Positions 38,620 to 50,364 of a stretch of 64,000 nt of DNA are shown piece after piece. Origin of the DNA: Rhynochetos jubatus (lineage: Eukaryota > Chordata > Aves > Eurypygiformes > Rhynochetidae); assembly GCA_027574665.1 (NCBI GenBank), contig CM050648.1:141298175-141362174 (forward strand). Direction: 5' to 3'. The notes below the pieces were generated by a model. The model had not been told where the DNA came from. It saw only the letters and a program-made list of their open reading frames with translations, and searched no databases. Position numbers and translations under genes: made by a program. Each line of letters opens with the position of its first letter. Position 1 is the first letter of the stretch.

Positions 38620-39330
38620 ACTCACACTAGAGTAATTAATTTTCTAGGCAGAAAGAGCAACCAGCATTTTTTGTTTTGAATATGCTGCAGCTAATTCACG
38701 GTTTCAAAACCCCTTTCTGTAAAGAGAAAAAAAGAGAGGGGTGAATAAAAAAGTTGGAAAACGCATCAAAACTGACCATTTCCCACAAAGCCAGTTTTCA
38801 TTTCTGTGTATCAGCGTTTTCGAACCAAAACAAGGCACTACACAACTTTCCTGAGCAGCTCTATTCAAGCAGGATCAGAGGCCAGCAGGGACACCGCTTT
38901 AATGTAATGATGTAGTTGCAGAGAACAAAATGATTCCCTTCTCCCTGTGTATGTATAGCAGAGAAATCATGAAAGGGGGAAATTACTATGGTAATGACCA
39001 CATAGCTGCTGCATGTTTATGCAGATTGTGACCAGCGAGCCAAATCCCGGGGGTCCTTACATCAGTGAAGCTTTGCCCGCCCATCACCTCTTAAAAATTG
39101 CAATCCAAAGAAACCGGGGGAGAGATAATTTTTAAAGTGGATCTGAAAACATTTCAGTGGCAAATAGGAATAAACCACATTCTTCTTACACACGGGCATG
39201 CTATTTTCAACAAGTCAGAATTGCTTTCCTTAACTGTGGAGTAAGTGAGGGGAAATTACCCCAAGTAATTACTGTAGTTTAGCCTGGGATTAAACAATAC
39301 CCATCCAAGCATTACAGTGCATCAGGATTT
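38620..39330. promoter_or_regulatory. Candidate conserved non-coding element with RFX-like inverted site
   Basis: An AT-rich, repeat-free block with AGTAATTAATT at its left, an inverted ATTAC/GTAAT pair spaced by four bases at 38982-38995 (resembling an RFX X-box), a TTTATGCAG word near 39016, a CCCGGG at about 39047 and GTAATTACTGTAG near 39265. Several CpG remain at 39030-39120. These are seen directly, and enhancer function is inferred from motif density. Confidence 0.27.
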
Positions 39331-41200
39331 GCAGGGTTAAACTGACAGGGAAGAAAATGGGATCCTTCTTGCATATTCCCGTTCCCAGTAGTGTCTAGCC
39401 AAGCTGACAGGGATGATAAAGTTCACTCTTCCCTCCACTTAACTGGTGCTGGGAGAGAGATTTGCACCCAGGAGGAAAAAAGACACGGCATCAGTCGTGA
39501 CTTCTTGGCGTAAATGAAAGGGATTTTTGACAGGCATAAAAATGTTATTTTCTCATGAAAAGCTGCTCCTTCACTATGTGAATGGGGATGTTTCTTGGGA
39601 AAGAAAAAGAAAGGGGAAAAGAAAAGAGCAGTCTCGGTCTGGTGCCAGTTTATAATAATTCACAGTATTGCCCATTTCTCACTGCATAATGATCTCCAGC
39701 AAAGGAAATGATGAACTCTTATTTCTGGATCCACATTTTAAATATCAAAATAATTGGGCCGAGGAAAGGTCATCTCTTCCCACTGCTGTTAGCCACCTTC
39801 CTTCCCTGGCTGCCCTGGACTCTTGTGAAAGCTTTTAGCACCTCAGAAAGGTTCATGTCGCTGGTAAGACCAGAATGATCACAGGAAGGGAACTGGGAGG
39901 CCACTGGCATCTGCTGGAAACTTTGGAAAACGTGGGCTGCCACATGTTGCTGGATGTTCGGTCTGGGAGCTACACACTTGATTAATCCCCTTCTAACTGT
40001 CCCCCCCGCTGCATTTGCCTGCTCTCACCATCAGCTTCTCTGCTCCCACTCTGTCTGCTCCAGCTGCCCCGGCCCACACTTTGTGCAAGCCCGCCCTGGT
40101 AGCCACCTGAGGAGCCGTGGCTGAGTGATGGAAGTAATGGACACAGCCATTTCTTGGGATGTTGTACCCTGGTGGGTTAAAATCATGGTGTGACTTTGTC
40201 CCCAGGTGAGTGGACACACTCACCACCAGGCCAGGGGGATCTCAGCTGAAAATACTCCTGAATTGCCGCAAAATTCAGTGATATGTTCTACCATTGATGG
40301 GAGGGTAGGTGCTTAGGGCAGCTACCTCCGCCATGCACCCAACCATGAGCTACCAGCCATGTACATGGTGCTGGGCTATGGGGTAATGAGCAAGGCTCTG
40401 TCATTTGCATCCGAAGCTGGTACCAGGCTCTCACTCAGTCATACTTTAAGCTTAACTCAGGCGAACATCCAGTCTTGAGCTTTGTCTTTCTCTGGAGGCC
40501 CTACAAGCCAAAACTGTATCCATGGCCTGAAGAGCAACCTGCATGCAGCTACCCCAATGCCATCCTGGGTGGTTATGCAATCCTTACCACTAGCTTCAAG
40601 CCCAGGGGCTACTGCCACCCTCACTCTGCTTAATCCTCGTCTGCATGTCCCAGCACTGGCACAGTTCGACTCTGCAGAACCCCACATACTCCAACATGGT
40701 CTCTATCCCACCAAATCCTCCTTTCCAGCTGTGTCCTGAGATAAACCTATGGGCCTGAATCCTAAATCCTGCTAGAGAGGCCCAGCATGTGAAGTCCAAA
40801 TCTAACTCTAGGCCAGGAATCACTAAACACCCACCCTTGACCCTAAATAATTGAGATGTGTTCCCATATCCCTCCCTGACTTCAAAGGAACCCATTTTTA
40901 GTTGTTCTCTCCAAGCCCTACAAGCCTAGGTCCGAACTCAGGGCTCAGCAGATCATCCATAAATCAGCTATAGAATGAGTTGACGCTGCAGTGCCTGAAG
41001 CCCTCTGTGCATTTGCAGGGCATGCATGTGCATGTTTGTTTAGTATGCACACACAGAGCGTGCACAGGCACTCTTATCTTTCTCTGAAAGAGTAGGCTCT
41101 TGGATAGTAGATAGCAAATCTGCATTCCCCAGGAGGGCTGGGGTGAGATTAACTGTAGGACCTGTGATTTGTTGCTACCTGAATGGTGTGCATGTTGTCA
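39331..41200. other. Unique non-coding sequence
   Basis: No gene or dispersed repeat recognised. Overlapping frames near 40.0-40.9 kb (up to 99 codons) show no domain. Confidence 0.5.
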
Positions 41201-41204
41201 GTTT

Positions 41205-41420
41205 GGTGTGTCTTTATTTCTAAGTGAGTCATATTATACAAATCAATTGCTAATTCAATTAATCATGAAAAACATGCAAAAGGCCATCTCCAGGAGCTGA
41301 TTTAGAGCATGTTATGTATGGGTGATTGAGCAAAGAAAGTTAATCTGGGTCAGAAGAATTTGATTTTTAATTCTTAATGTCACAAATTTCCATTCTTTTG
41401 AACTAAAATCTGACTTACAA
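41205..41420. promoter_or_regulatory. Candidate enhancer block with AP-1, homeodomain and POU-like sites
   Basis: Within about 60 bases there is a perfect AP-1 site TGAGTCA (41225-41231), a cluster of ATTGCTAATTCAATTAATC homeodomain-type cores, and a POU half site ATGCAAA (41274-41280). Such clustering is typical of enhancers but can occur by chance in AT-rich DNA. Confidence 0.25.
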
Positions 41421-42703
41421 TTTATTTTTCCGAGGGTGCAGCTTTATAGCTCCATTGACATTGGCATGTGTGGTCATGCATACTGAGTCTGTTCTCTTAT
41501 TCCTGACGAATAAGAGCTTTTATGGATGCACAGATCAATACAAGCTTAAGACCTATAAAGGGCTGCTTGGTGGTATTCATATGCAGGACACATCTCATTG
41601 CATTTATCTACAAAGTTGTTTACAGGAGGCAAAATTATGATTTTAATGCATTCTTCTTTCTGTTTCTCCGTTCTCTGAGGAACAACAGATTTTGATCTTC
41701 TGTGTTCCTTTGCAGTTTATGGCCTAAATCTTACCAAAAAACCTCCAGGTGAAGAACGTATGAGTTTGTGGTGCAAAATAATGCCTCCATCATAATTTGT
41801 ATGGAAGGCACCCCAGGAACACAATGGAAAACAATTGTCTGTGCCTCTTGCAAAGGAGATGTAATAGGGGTGTAAAGTGACTCCAGTCCACTATGTGGGC
41901 AAACTCACAGGGTAGACTCCTCCCTGGAGACCTGAATTAGACCTTCTCAGGATGTAGAAAACTCAGCCATGAAGAATGAAGTGCCAAAGACTTTAGTCTT
42001 AGATGGTAATATATGCTTTAGACCAAAATAGAATGCTGAGTTCCCTCTTGACAGCATGAAAACCTGACATCTCTGTTTTGTGGATAGCCGTAGGAAAGAA
42101 ACGATGCTATAAATAGCATGTGTGAGTGCACAGAGTTAAGAGAAAAGGTGCAAGAAGCTTCCACTTGTCACTGAAACTATGGGCAATTCTAGCCCTTGCT
42201 CATCCTTGCACATGTGGACCACTGCTTGACCCATGGGAGAGCCCTGGGAACAGTGGAAACAGGACTCTGTCCCTCCTGTGTCAGCTGTCAATTCCGGATT
42301 CCCTGCTGTAGTCATGGGCAAGTCACTTTGGTCCAGCCAAGGTAACCTTGGCCAGCCATTAGGCCAGTCATTGCATTCTGGGATTTGTTGGGAGGGAAGT
42401 GGTACACTTCCTGTGAACTGTGTAATACCATAGCTCGGGTCGGGAAAGTGATAGAGTCTTGGGGTCTAGCTGGATGCATTAATTCTGCTTCCTCAACAGG
42501 CTTCTTCAGTTGAGCAGCCCGGGTCAGGCTGATTCCCGGACTGGAGCTGGTTGCCATTGCAGCAAATCTGAGCTAACTCACAACAGAGGGCTTGTAAGGA
42601 GCTAAAGGGCTCTGCAGAGAGTACCATAATGTGCGGTATGGGAGGCAGCTGCAAGGTTTTCTCCTGTTTATGACGATGCACCATTGAAGTTTTCCCAAAT
42701 AAA
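41421..42703. other. Unique non-coding sequence
   Basis: No gene or mobile element recognised. Short frames of 60-80 codons are scattered on both strands. Confidence 0.5.
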
Positions 42704-42796
42704 GCACAGAATCATGGAATTTAAGAAAAAATCAGGTTGGAAGGGACCTCAGGGAGCCCTAGTGTGACATCCTGCTCAAAGCAGGGCCAGCTGTGA
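42704..42796 (-). mobile_element. CR1 LINE 3'-end fragment, strongly 5'-truncated
   Basis: Read on the plus strand this starts with CACAGAATCATGGAAT, the reverse complement of the CR1 3' terminal octamer array. It continues with GGTTGGAAGGGACCTC and CTGCTCAAAGCAGGGCCA, both hallmark CR1 3' tail phrases. Only about 90 bases remain, so the copy is 5'-truncated, as most CR1 insertions are. It codes for nothing. The left border is the element's 3' end. Confidence 0.9.
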
Positions 42797-45210
42797 GATA
42801 AACAAACTTTCACCTTTGTCTAGCTAACAAGACAGTGGGTGTTCCAAACTTAGGAGAAGGCTCCAAACCTGAGTGGGCCGGCTTTTTTAGGAAATACATG
42901 ACGAGTTGCACAGAGATGTTACCCCACTGGGAAGACAGTTACTAATTCCAGATTAGGAGAAATCTCTAGAGGACACAGGCTGTCTTCGTGACTTTGAAGA
43001 AGGTCAGCAGTAGAGGAGCTGTGCAGGGGGAGGTTTCCAGTTTCAGAATGAGATATTGTTCCAACATAATTGAATATTCACTTAATGCAGGGAGTGGGAA
43101 ATAAATGTGTTAAGGAGGTGAGTACAGCATTTTCAACACTTCATAGAGCAGAAATACTCAGGGAACATGTGCAGGTAATGCAGGTAATGGTGATAGATTC
43201 CCTTGTCACTCATCCAGGTAGAAATGGCTGGGCTGCTACTCTGCTGAAAGGCATGGAAGCACTTACACTGATAATCAGAACACAAAGATGACCCCACAAG
43301 ACCAGCACAAGCTGCTAACAAGCCTTGCCACTTCTTGCAGCCATCCACCTCACTGCTGCTTCCTCAGAAGGAATGTTATAGGCAAACCCTTTTCCCCAGA
43401 ACTGAATATCTTGCAGCCCAAGTGAGAAGGGGAGATCCAGATCGAAATCCCTCTTCGGTTGGTTAAACAACATTGCTCTGACTGTACCTTGGATCAGGCC
43501 CTGCTTCCTCTGTAGCACATCTTCCAGAGCCCACAAGTACCCTGTGAACAATGAGTAGTGTTGAAAGTTTGAGGCAAAGACAGGTCAAACAGAGGTCACT
43601 AATCTTTGAAGGCAGAGCTGGAAGAGCCTTTTAAGAAGCCACTGAATACAGCTCCCTGTTCCATTTTCATTGGCAAAACATGGTTTTATGACTAAAGTAA
43701 AATCAAGCTTCTTGAGTCCATCACAATTGATTTGTAAAACACTTCAATCTAGCTTCTTCTGGTGGACCTATAAGCCAAGATGGTACAGAGCAGCCAAGCC
43801 CTGAGGAAGGCAAGCCTAAAGCTGTACAAGAATTTCAATCTTTCACCATTATATTCCTGCAGCGTGTGCTGAATGGGTCACCATATTCAGGACTTTTCTC
43901 ACCTCAGTGCAAAAGTTTTAGTGGCTGCTTTTCTGAAGTATGTTATCCAAACAAGGTTTGAAGAAGAGTGCATGTTTCCGTATCAATCACCCTCTGCATA
44001 CATGACCACAGCCCGTGCTTTCCTCCTCACAGAAACAGTTCATTTCAGGAGATATATTTCCCAGGTATCTCTCCTATTCACTGGCTGGCTAGTCAAGATG
44101 AGAAAGATGTTATTGCTTATTCCTTTCTAGATGACTAAAAAGATGAAACAGCATCATAACTGGAAGAAGTGTCTATAAGAACTCATCGATGGAATTGGTG
44201 ATCTCACCCATTGGCCGGTTAAGTCAATAGCAAATTTGGCCTTTGGCAGTAATTTACGGCTGCCTGCCAGCTGGCAACTCTGATAACTCTTCTCTACATC
44301 ATCCGTCCCCAGTGTTGATACAAGGTGTGGTGGACTTATACACTTTCCACTTAGAAAGCTTCAGTTCTTTCATTTAAAAAGTCCCTGTGATCAGACTGGG
44401 GACTCCCAAATACCCCCTGTCTTGCTTTAACCAATAGGATTAGGAAAAGGGATCTTTTTTTGCAAATTAACATCTAGATTTATATACCTGGAGCTTGTAG
44501 TATTGCAGTGGGCTCACAAAGTCCTCAACTCTGGACTTCTCCCATCCTTCCTCAGATGCTCTGCCACATGCAGGGGTTTCCACCTTCAGGGCACATCTCC
44601 CGCTGACCTGACTGCTCTGGCTCTGGCCTGCCAAGGGAGGCTATTCACAGAATATTGAAGGAGAGATTGTTATTTGCATTTCATTGTGTTTTATTAGCTT
44701 CTTTGTTAGTGTGCACTGTGCATTTAATTAAAGATCCTGCAGGACAGCTGAATGCTGAAATCAGAACATGAAATAGGTTTGGCCTTGGAGGCCATTTCCT
44801 GTTGGGCTGCAGTGTGACCATGCTTTGGTCTTGTGGTGCTGCTGACCAAAAAGCAAGCCTATTTCTTTTTCCCAGACTCTTTCCTACATCTCAGCACTTC
44901 TCACAGTGGCAAATGACTCCTTCAGCTTCCTGGGGAGGGGGATAATTCTCCCACAATAGACATTGATCTTTCATTAGACTCCATCCTGTTAGTTAAAAGC
45001 TGTTTTTACTCAGACAATCCAGAACTCATTTCCAACCTTAAAAGGTTACACTGTTGGATACTCACTGAGGGTATAATTTTTAACCACTCTGTTTACTGAA
45101 TCTACAAAAGCAGTTATTGGAAGTGTTTGTATACAGTAATTTCTCCCTAGGCTCCCGAGAGCAGGAGCAGATGACCCAGCACTGCTAAAGGTGGTCAAGC
45201 TTTTTCCTGT
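42797..45210. other. Unique non-coding sequence
   Basis: No gene is called. A minus-strand frame (43551-43315) looks more coding-like than most, with balanced composition and splice-like borders, but it matches nothing I know and is recorded as a finding only. Confidence 0.45.
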
Positions 45211-45214
45211 TCAA

Positions 45215-45335
45215 AGGAGACAATATTATCCCATTTCACAGAAAGACTGTTTATGCCATGGCACACTGAGGTGACTTGCTTAGAGTTGCACAAGGCAGAC
45301 CAGGGCCAGTGTCCCAACTAGGGGCTGTCCCACAC
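45215..45335 (-). mobile_element. Decayed MIR-like SINE fragment
   Basis: The plus strand shows, in order, TTATCCCATTTCACAGA, a gap, GCACACTGAGGTGACTTGCT, AGAGTTGCACAAGGCAGA and GGGCCAGTGTCCCAAC. This order matches the reverse complement of the MIR core region (lower-limit-of-detection phrase, ACTGAGGC, GTGACTTGCCCAAGGTCACAC, then the source-accession phrase). Divergence is high, as expected for an ancient amniote SINE. It may extend to about 45405. A chance match to part of it is possible, but the collinearity argues against that. Confidence 0.55.
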
Positions 45336-45404
45336 TTCCCTGCACCTCCTCTCTGCATCAGCCAGATGCAATGCCACTGGATGAACCATTGAGCTATACC
45401 CACT

Positions 45405-48400
45405 GGAAGAGATGCCACTCTCAGAGAATAGCTGGGATAGAGCAGGAATTCCTAGAGATACAGCAAAAAACACCCACAATCATCAGGACACCTAAATGCA
45501 GAGAGTACTCAGTGAGGTACAGATCAGTTGTCCTGTTGTATGTGTACGTAAACATAGTCTTTGCCTTGCAATTAACTGGCATGTAACTGAATCCAATCAA
45601 AACTTTAACTCAAGTCAGCATGTGTTTCTTACAGCTGTACTGCAGTTTAACCACAGATTATTGAGTTTTTAGAAGGAGTTACCTGTGACAATGTTTGGGA
45701 CAGTACAGGTTTGGGACGGTACAGGTGCAAGAAGTCGAGCTTCTATCTGGAAGCAGGGTAGCTTAAACTGGCATAGTCTTCCCTGGCTCTTCACCCTCCT
45801 GCACTGTGCCAGCTTCACTCTGTGCCACCATGTCTGGACCCAGTGCCAGGGGATGTTGTGGTGTCAAATTAACTCAACAAAAGGCAGAAAAGTCTTCTTT
45901 CTTAGACTTGGCCAGGACTCTGTGTGTGTCTGAGTGTGCGAGAATGAGCACTGGGACTGTCTACTGTGGCATGTCCAGAGACTGACTTGTTAAACTGGGC
46001 CCTGAACCTGGGGCAGGGTAAACCCTTATGGCTGGAAATGTTATGCATAGGCTGTATGTCAGTATGCAAGTTTGACTCAGTTAAGAAGCTGGCCTTTCAT
46101 TTTTTTCTCTTAATGAAGTGACTAATAACTTTTTGATGAACACTCTTTTATTAATATTTTTACCCTACTCTGCTATTTCATTTTATTTTTAACAATACCA
46201 GCTGCTTCTCTTCAGGAATCGGTCTTTTGAAAGTGAAATGCCTCTTATCCTGAAGCATCTCTGGATGGTGTCCATTATTGATTTAAAGCTGATGATGGTT
46301 GCAGTAACTGCCTCTGACTCCCTGCATCTCTTAGAGCATTTCTCCTTCAAGTTAATAGTAAGCAGCAAAAGGCAACGAAGAACTCAAGGACTGATTCTAT
46401 AGTATGACTGTTCATGACAGGTGCACAATATAATGCTTATCAGTGCAGCTCCATTCCCTTCCATTTCCCTGGGGTACTGTGGGGTATTTGGTACATATTT
46501 TACCCCTTAGAAAGGCTCAGGACACGTTCACCAGGCACAGTGTGTAGATTTTCAACAGGGGCAGTTTTGACTGACATGGTACTGGCTCACAAGGAAAGGA
46601 ACGCCCTTTTCCTTACAGAGAAGATCACCTGCAGTGCCCAAAATATAGATGATACCGGACCTCTGGAACCTCCTCCTTCCTTTTTATATCCTCAAGCATC
46701 AGGAACAGCCCCTGGCCAGTTGGCCAAGCACTTCAAGGCTAAAAATATCCCTTCTTAACTGGAGCTCTCACTGCAGATGCTGTGGGAAAGTGACAGCTGA
46801 ATTTGTCGACTCTCCATGGGAAAACTCCCTGACAAGGTTTTGCTAACGGCCAAGGATGCCACACAATGTTCATCTCCTGGGACGACAAGGAGGGACAGCA
46901 TGTGGGCAGAGAGAGCTGTGCACAGCTGGGTTGAAAACGCTTCCTGTTTGACCTCTAATTCCAGCAGCTGAAGCATGCAGGTGGAAAATGAAGAGGAGGA
47001 AATGCTCCTTGGCCTACTTAGAAGTGAAAATGCAGATTTAATAAATGCCCATGAGATCATCTTCAATTCTGCCATCCCTACAAATGATTTTGTTGCTGAC
47101 TGGCCAAGGACAGCTTTGAGCCAGAGACAATGCTCCTGTGCAAGCAGCCAAGAGCTTCAAGGATAAACAAACCTATGACCTGAACAGCAGGGAGCTTCCT
47201 TCTCCCAGGCTTGACGAAGCCTTGGCGCTATTTCACTGACATCCACCAACAGACAGAAATCCCTGCAATTGCTTCTCCCATCTCCTGCCCTGGTGAGGAG
47301 GAGAAAACTGTGAGAGATCTTCCATGCATTTGTTGATGGCAGGTGCTGAAGCTTGGAGAAAGGAAAGCAGCGTTTGGAGGACCTTAGCAGCGTAGGTGCA
47401 ATCAGCGTTTGAGCAGTGGCACTACTGGTTTCTGAATCACAATCCCCACTTACTGTTGCAAGCACAGAGATATATTGGAAATCCCAAGTCAATGTTACCT
47501 TTTCTAGGAAAATTTACACAAATGGGGCAGTATTCATTAGTTTAGAATGATCTGTAGGAATGAATATTTTTATTTCCGGTCAGAGTTTCCAAATGAGACT
47601 TATATTTTAGCTAAGCTTAAAAAGACTTTTCAGCTTAAGACTTGGGTTCAGAGCTTGGGTAGAAACAGATCCAGATCTCCAGGGCTCACATTCCAGTGTC
47701 TTTGGCTGCAATTTTTCCATCTGTTTAAGCTGATCTAAATCTACATTGGTATAGAAAGGAATGAGTCTGTGTTCCCACCTCTCAAGCCTTGTCTTCCTTT
47801 ATGCCAATACTAGCATGAAATGGAGCACACAAGTGCACCAGGGAGCTGCTTTGGCAGAAAATGAATAATTTCCAACTAGTCAGACTAAAACATATCTTTC
47901 AAAAATAATCCATCCGAATGCAGCACTCCCAAAGTGGACAAAGGATGGACAGCCTGAGTGCTAAAGGCAAGAGCATGGGACCACCCTCCTGGGACTTGGA
48001 CACCTAAGTTATTGTCTGAAAACCCTGCACTTAGAGGAGCTGTTATAGTGTGTGCAAAGCTCTCCGTGCAAGTTTTTGGTCAGGGATGTAACACCAGGGA
48101 AAAACACAGCCTCGATTGCAATGTGGAGTAGCTGCTGAAGTTCTTGCGGTCCTGGAGAAACCCAAGGGGTCATTAATGAACCTGCATTGCTTCTTCGGCA
48201 TAGCTAGAGGAGGGCCAGTGGGAGCATATCTAGCCCTGCTCCAATCACCGCTCTTGACTGCATTGCATTGCAGATACATCCCGAGTCATGTGCCTTGCTT
48301 TGTCTCTCATTTATCTGCTTAGATCTCATTAGTACACATTTGGACTCAGTATCAAGAAAGCTCTGTTCTTGTTTTGTTTTTTATCTCATGGCCTTTCTGT

Positions 48401-49090
48401 GACAGGTCCTAATGGAGATTTGAATAAAACCAACAAATCTTATAGTAAATAATAAATCTGGCTAACGAAGTCTGAGGTTGTCTGTTGTGCTTCAGCAGGG
48501 GTGTGCTGAGGCAGCTGCAAGGCTGTGCAGCACCAGCAAGGCTGGGTCCGCAGCAGGGGTAAGCTCACATGGCATCATGCTCTTGCAGGGGACGTAGTTT
48601 CTGTTGGTTGGGCATTTGGCTCAAAGCTGAAAGCAGATTTCCCCAAAGGAACCAGTATGCTCTCTATTAAAAGGGAAAACCTGATATTAAATGTCACAGT
48701 AATTGATGCTGCCTCTTTCTAATTAAATTACCTCTTTTTCCAACTCTTTTTCCTGCTTTCTCATCCCTGACACCTTCTCCTGCTGTTTACTAAGACTACC
48801 TGCATGCAAGAGAAGAATAAACCTGCCAAAGCCACAAGAATTCCTTTGGGATTTCCCACTTTGTCAAAAGCTGCCGAGTTGCAGGCGGGAGAGGCACGCT
48901 GGCAATGGCGTCATGGCCGCTACGCTCATCCCTGCTGATAGCTTTGAAAGCAGTATTTCCACATGATAAAAGAGACGAGTGCAAACCACATGACTGGGGA
49001 AGCAGAGGATGTTAGATGGGGAAACAGAGCTGCCTCCTAAAGCAGGCTGCAGGACTCTGTTCTCTGCTCTCCTGCCTCTCCCCTAGACAC
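45405..49090. other. Unique non-coding sequence
   Basis: No gene is called. A 63-codon ATG frame at 46975-47166 has an acidic start and balanced composition but no recognisable family. Other frames are GC-driven. A short tandem repeat at 45693-45724 is listed separately. Confidence 0.5.
45693..45724. repeat. Two-copy tandem repeat, 16-bp unit
   Basis: GTTTGGGACAGTACAG is followed directly by the same unit with one substitution (GACGG for GACAG). Confidence 0.9.
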
Positions 49091-49093
49091 ATG

Positions 49094-49144
49094 GTGGCTG
49101 GGGTCCGGATGTGGCTGGGATCCGGATGTGGCTGGGGTCCAGAT
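49094..49144. repeat. Three-copy tandem repeat, 17-bp unit
   Basis: Three adjacent 17-base units of the form GTGGCTGGGGTCCGGAT. Copy 2 has one change (GGGA for GGGG) and copy 3 one change (CCAGAT for CCGGAT). It is a small minisatellite, likely variable in copy number. Confidence 0.93.
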
Positions 49145-50345
49145 GCCATCTGCCCCGTTCCCTTCAACCCATGTGTTTTCAGGGGCCACTTCCTCCAGCT
49201 GTCACCCCATCCTCACCAAAGGCTTTTCCCAACAGAAAGGGGAAATGTGAAGGGTTTGTCTGGCTCTGAACATATGCTGCAGCAGGGTGTCTTTCTCTGC
49301 TTGCTCTGATCAGGTGTGTGTCCACACCACCCCCCTAAAGATGTCCACGTCACAGCACCAAAGGGGTCTGGCTGACCTGAGTGAACAAGTTGAAGATGCC
49401 CCTCAGAGGGACCCTGGGCAGAGAGCCCAGGGCAAACAATTGTAGGGAAAAAACATCACCGCAGAGGTAAAGGACATCATACTGTCTTCTTGTATTCAAG
49501 ATACCAGCAAAACTAGAATAAGGAGGGTACAGAAGTCCAAATGGCCTCTTGGGGTCTGTTGTTACCAGCAACAACCTTCCTTTACAAAGCATCCTGGATC
49601 AAAACATCTGCTTAAGAACAACTGAGACATTCAGTGTCTGCTTATCCATGATCCTGCTGTTGGATTTAGCCAGGTTTTAGCATCTTTCTTACCTCCTTGG
49701 ATGGTCAATGGTGTCTACACTGGAAAAGCTGGGCAGGCAGGGGCTGGGAGATCTTGTATCAAACAACATTTCTTGTTGGGAATACAGTAAAAGGGTTAAA
49801 TCAGTACTTCAGCAATGGGCTCAAAGCTCACAGCTAAAAGCCCTAACTGGGATGTGAAGAGAATTTCTGGTCACTGAATTATTCTTATTGCTGCTGGATG
49901 GCTGAAGAGCCACAATCAGAAAACCCAGCAGTGAGCACTGCGGACAGATTTACGATAAAGCAGTTCCTGACCACAGCTTTGTTTGGAGAAAAGGGGCCAT
50001 GCTTTCTTTTTCTTTTCTAAAGCAATAGAGTAGACTGAGATGGTGGATGTTCCCTCTCTCAATACAGCTGATTTGGTGTCCCCCAGACCATAGGTCACTG
50101 TGGTTTCATTTAGATTTGCAATCTCTTTTCTCCAGGGCTTTATCCTAGGAGTTGTTACTTCAGTACAGACAGTTTGCATGAAGTGTCTGGGCAGAACAGG
50201 GACTCCAGGCTATCATTGGCATCCATGGCCATAATAACTTTGCATGAGTAACGTAGTAAAGCCAACAGCTCAGCTATCTTATCCTTGAACAGCTGCAGGG
50301 TTCCAATAACCCTCATTATACCACACTTCCCTCCAGACAGTAGAC
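49145..50345. other. Unique non-coding sequence
   Basis: Nothing recognised. Frames reach 87 codons on the minus strand without domains. Confidence 0.5.
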
Positions 50346-50364
50346 AAAAAAAAAAAAAAAAAAA
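50346..50364 (+). repeat. Poly(A) homopolymer, 19 bases
   Basis: A run of 19 A. No retrocopy or SINE body was recognised upstream. Confidence 0.85.

Noticed and set aside
46975-47166. 63-codon ATG frame with an acidic start
   Set aside because: Composition looks protein-like, but the frame is short, matches no family I know and has no donor that would place it in a transcript.
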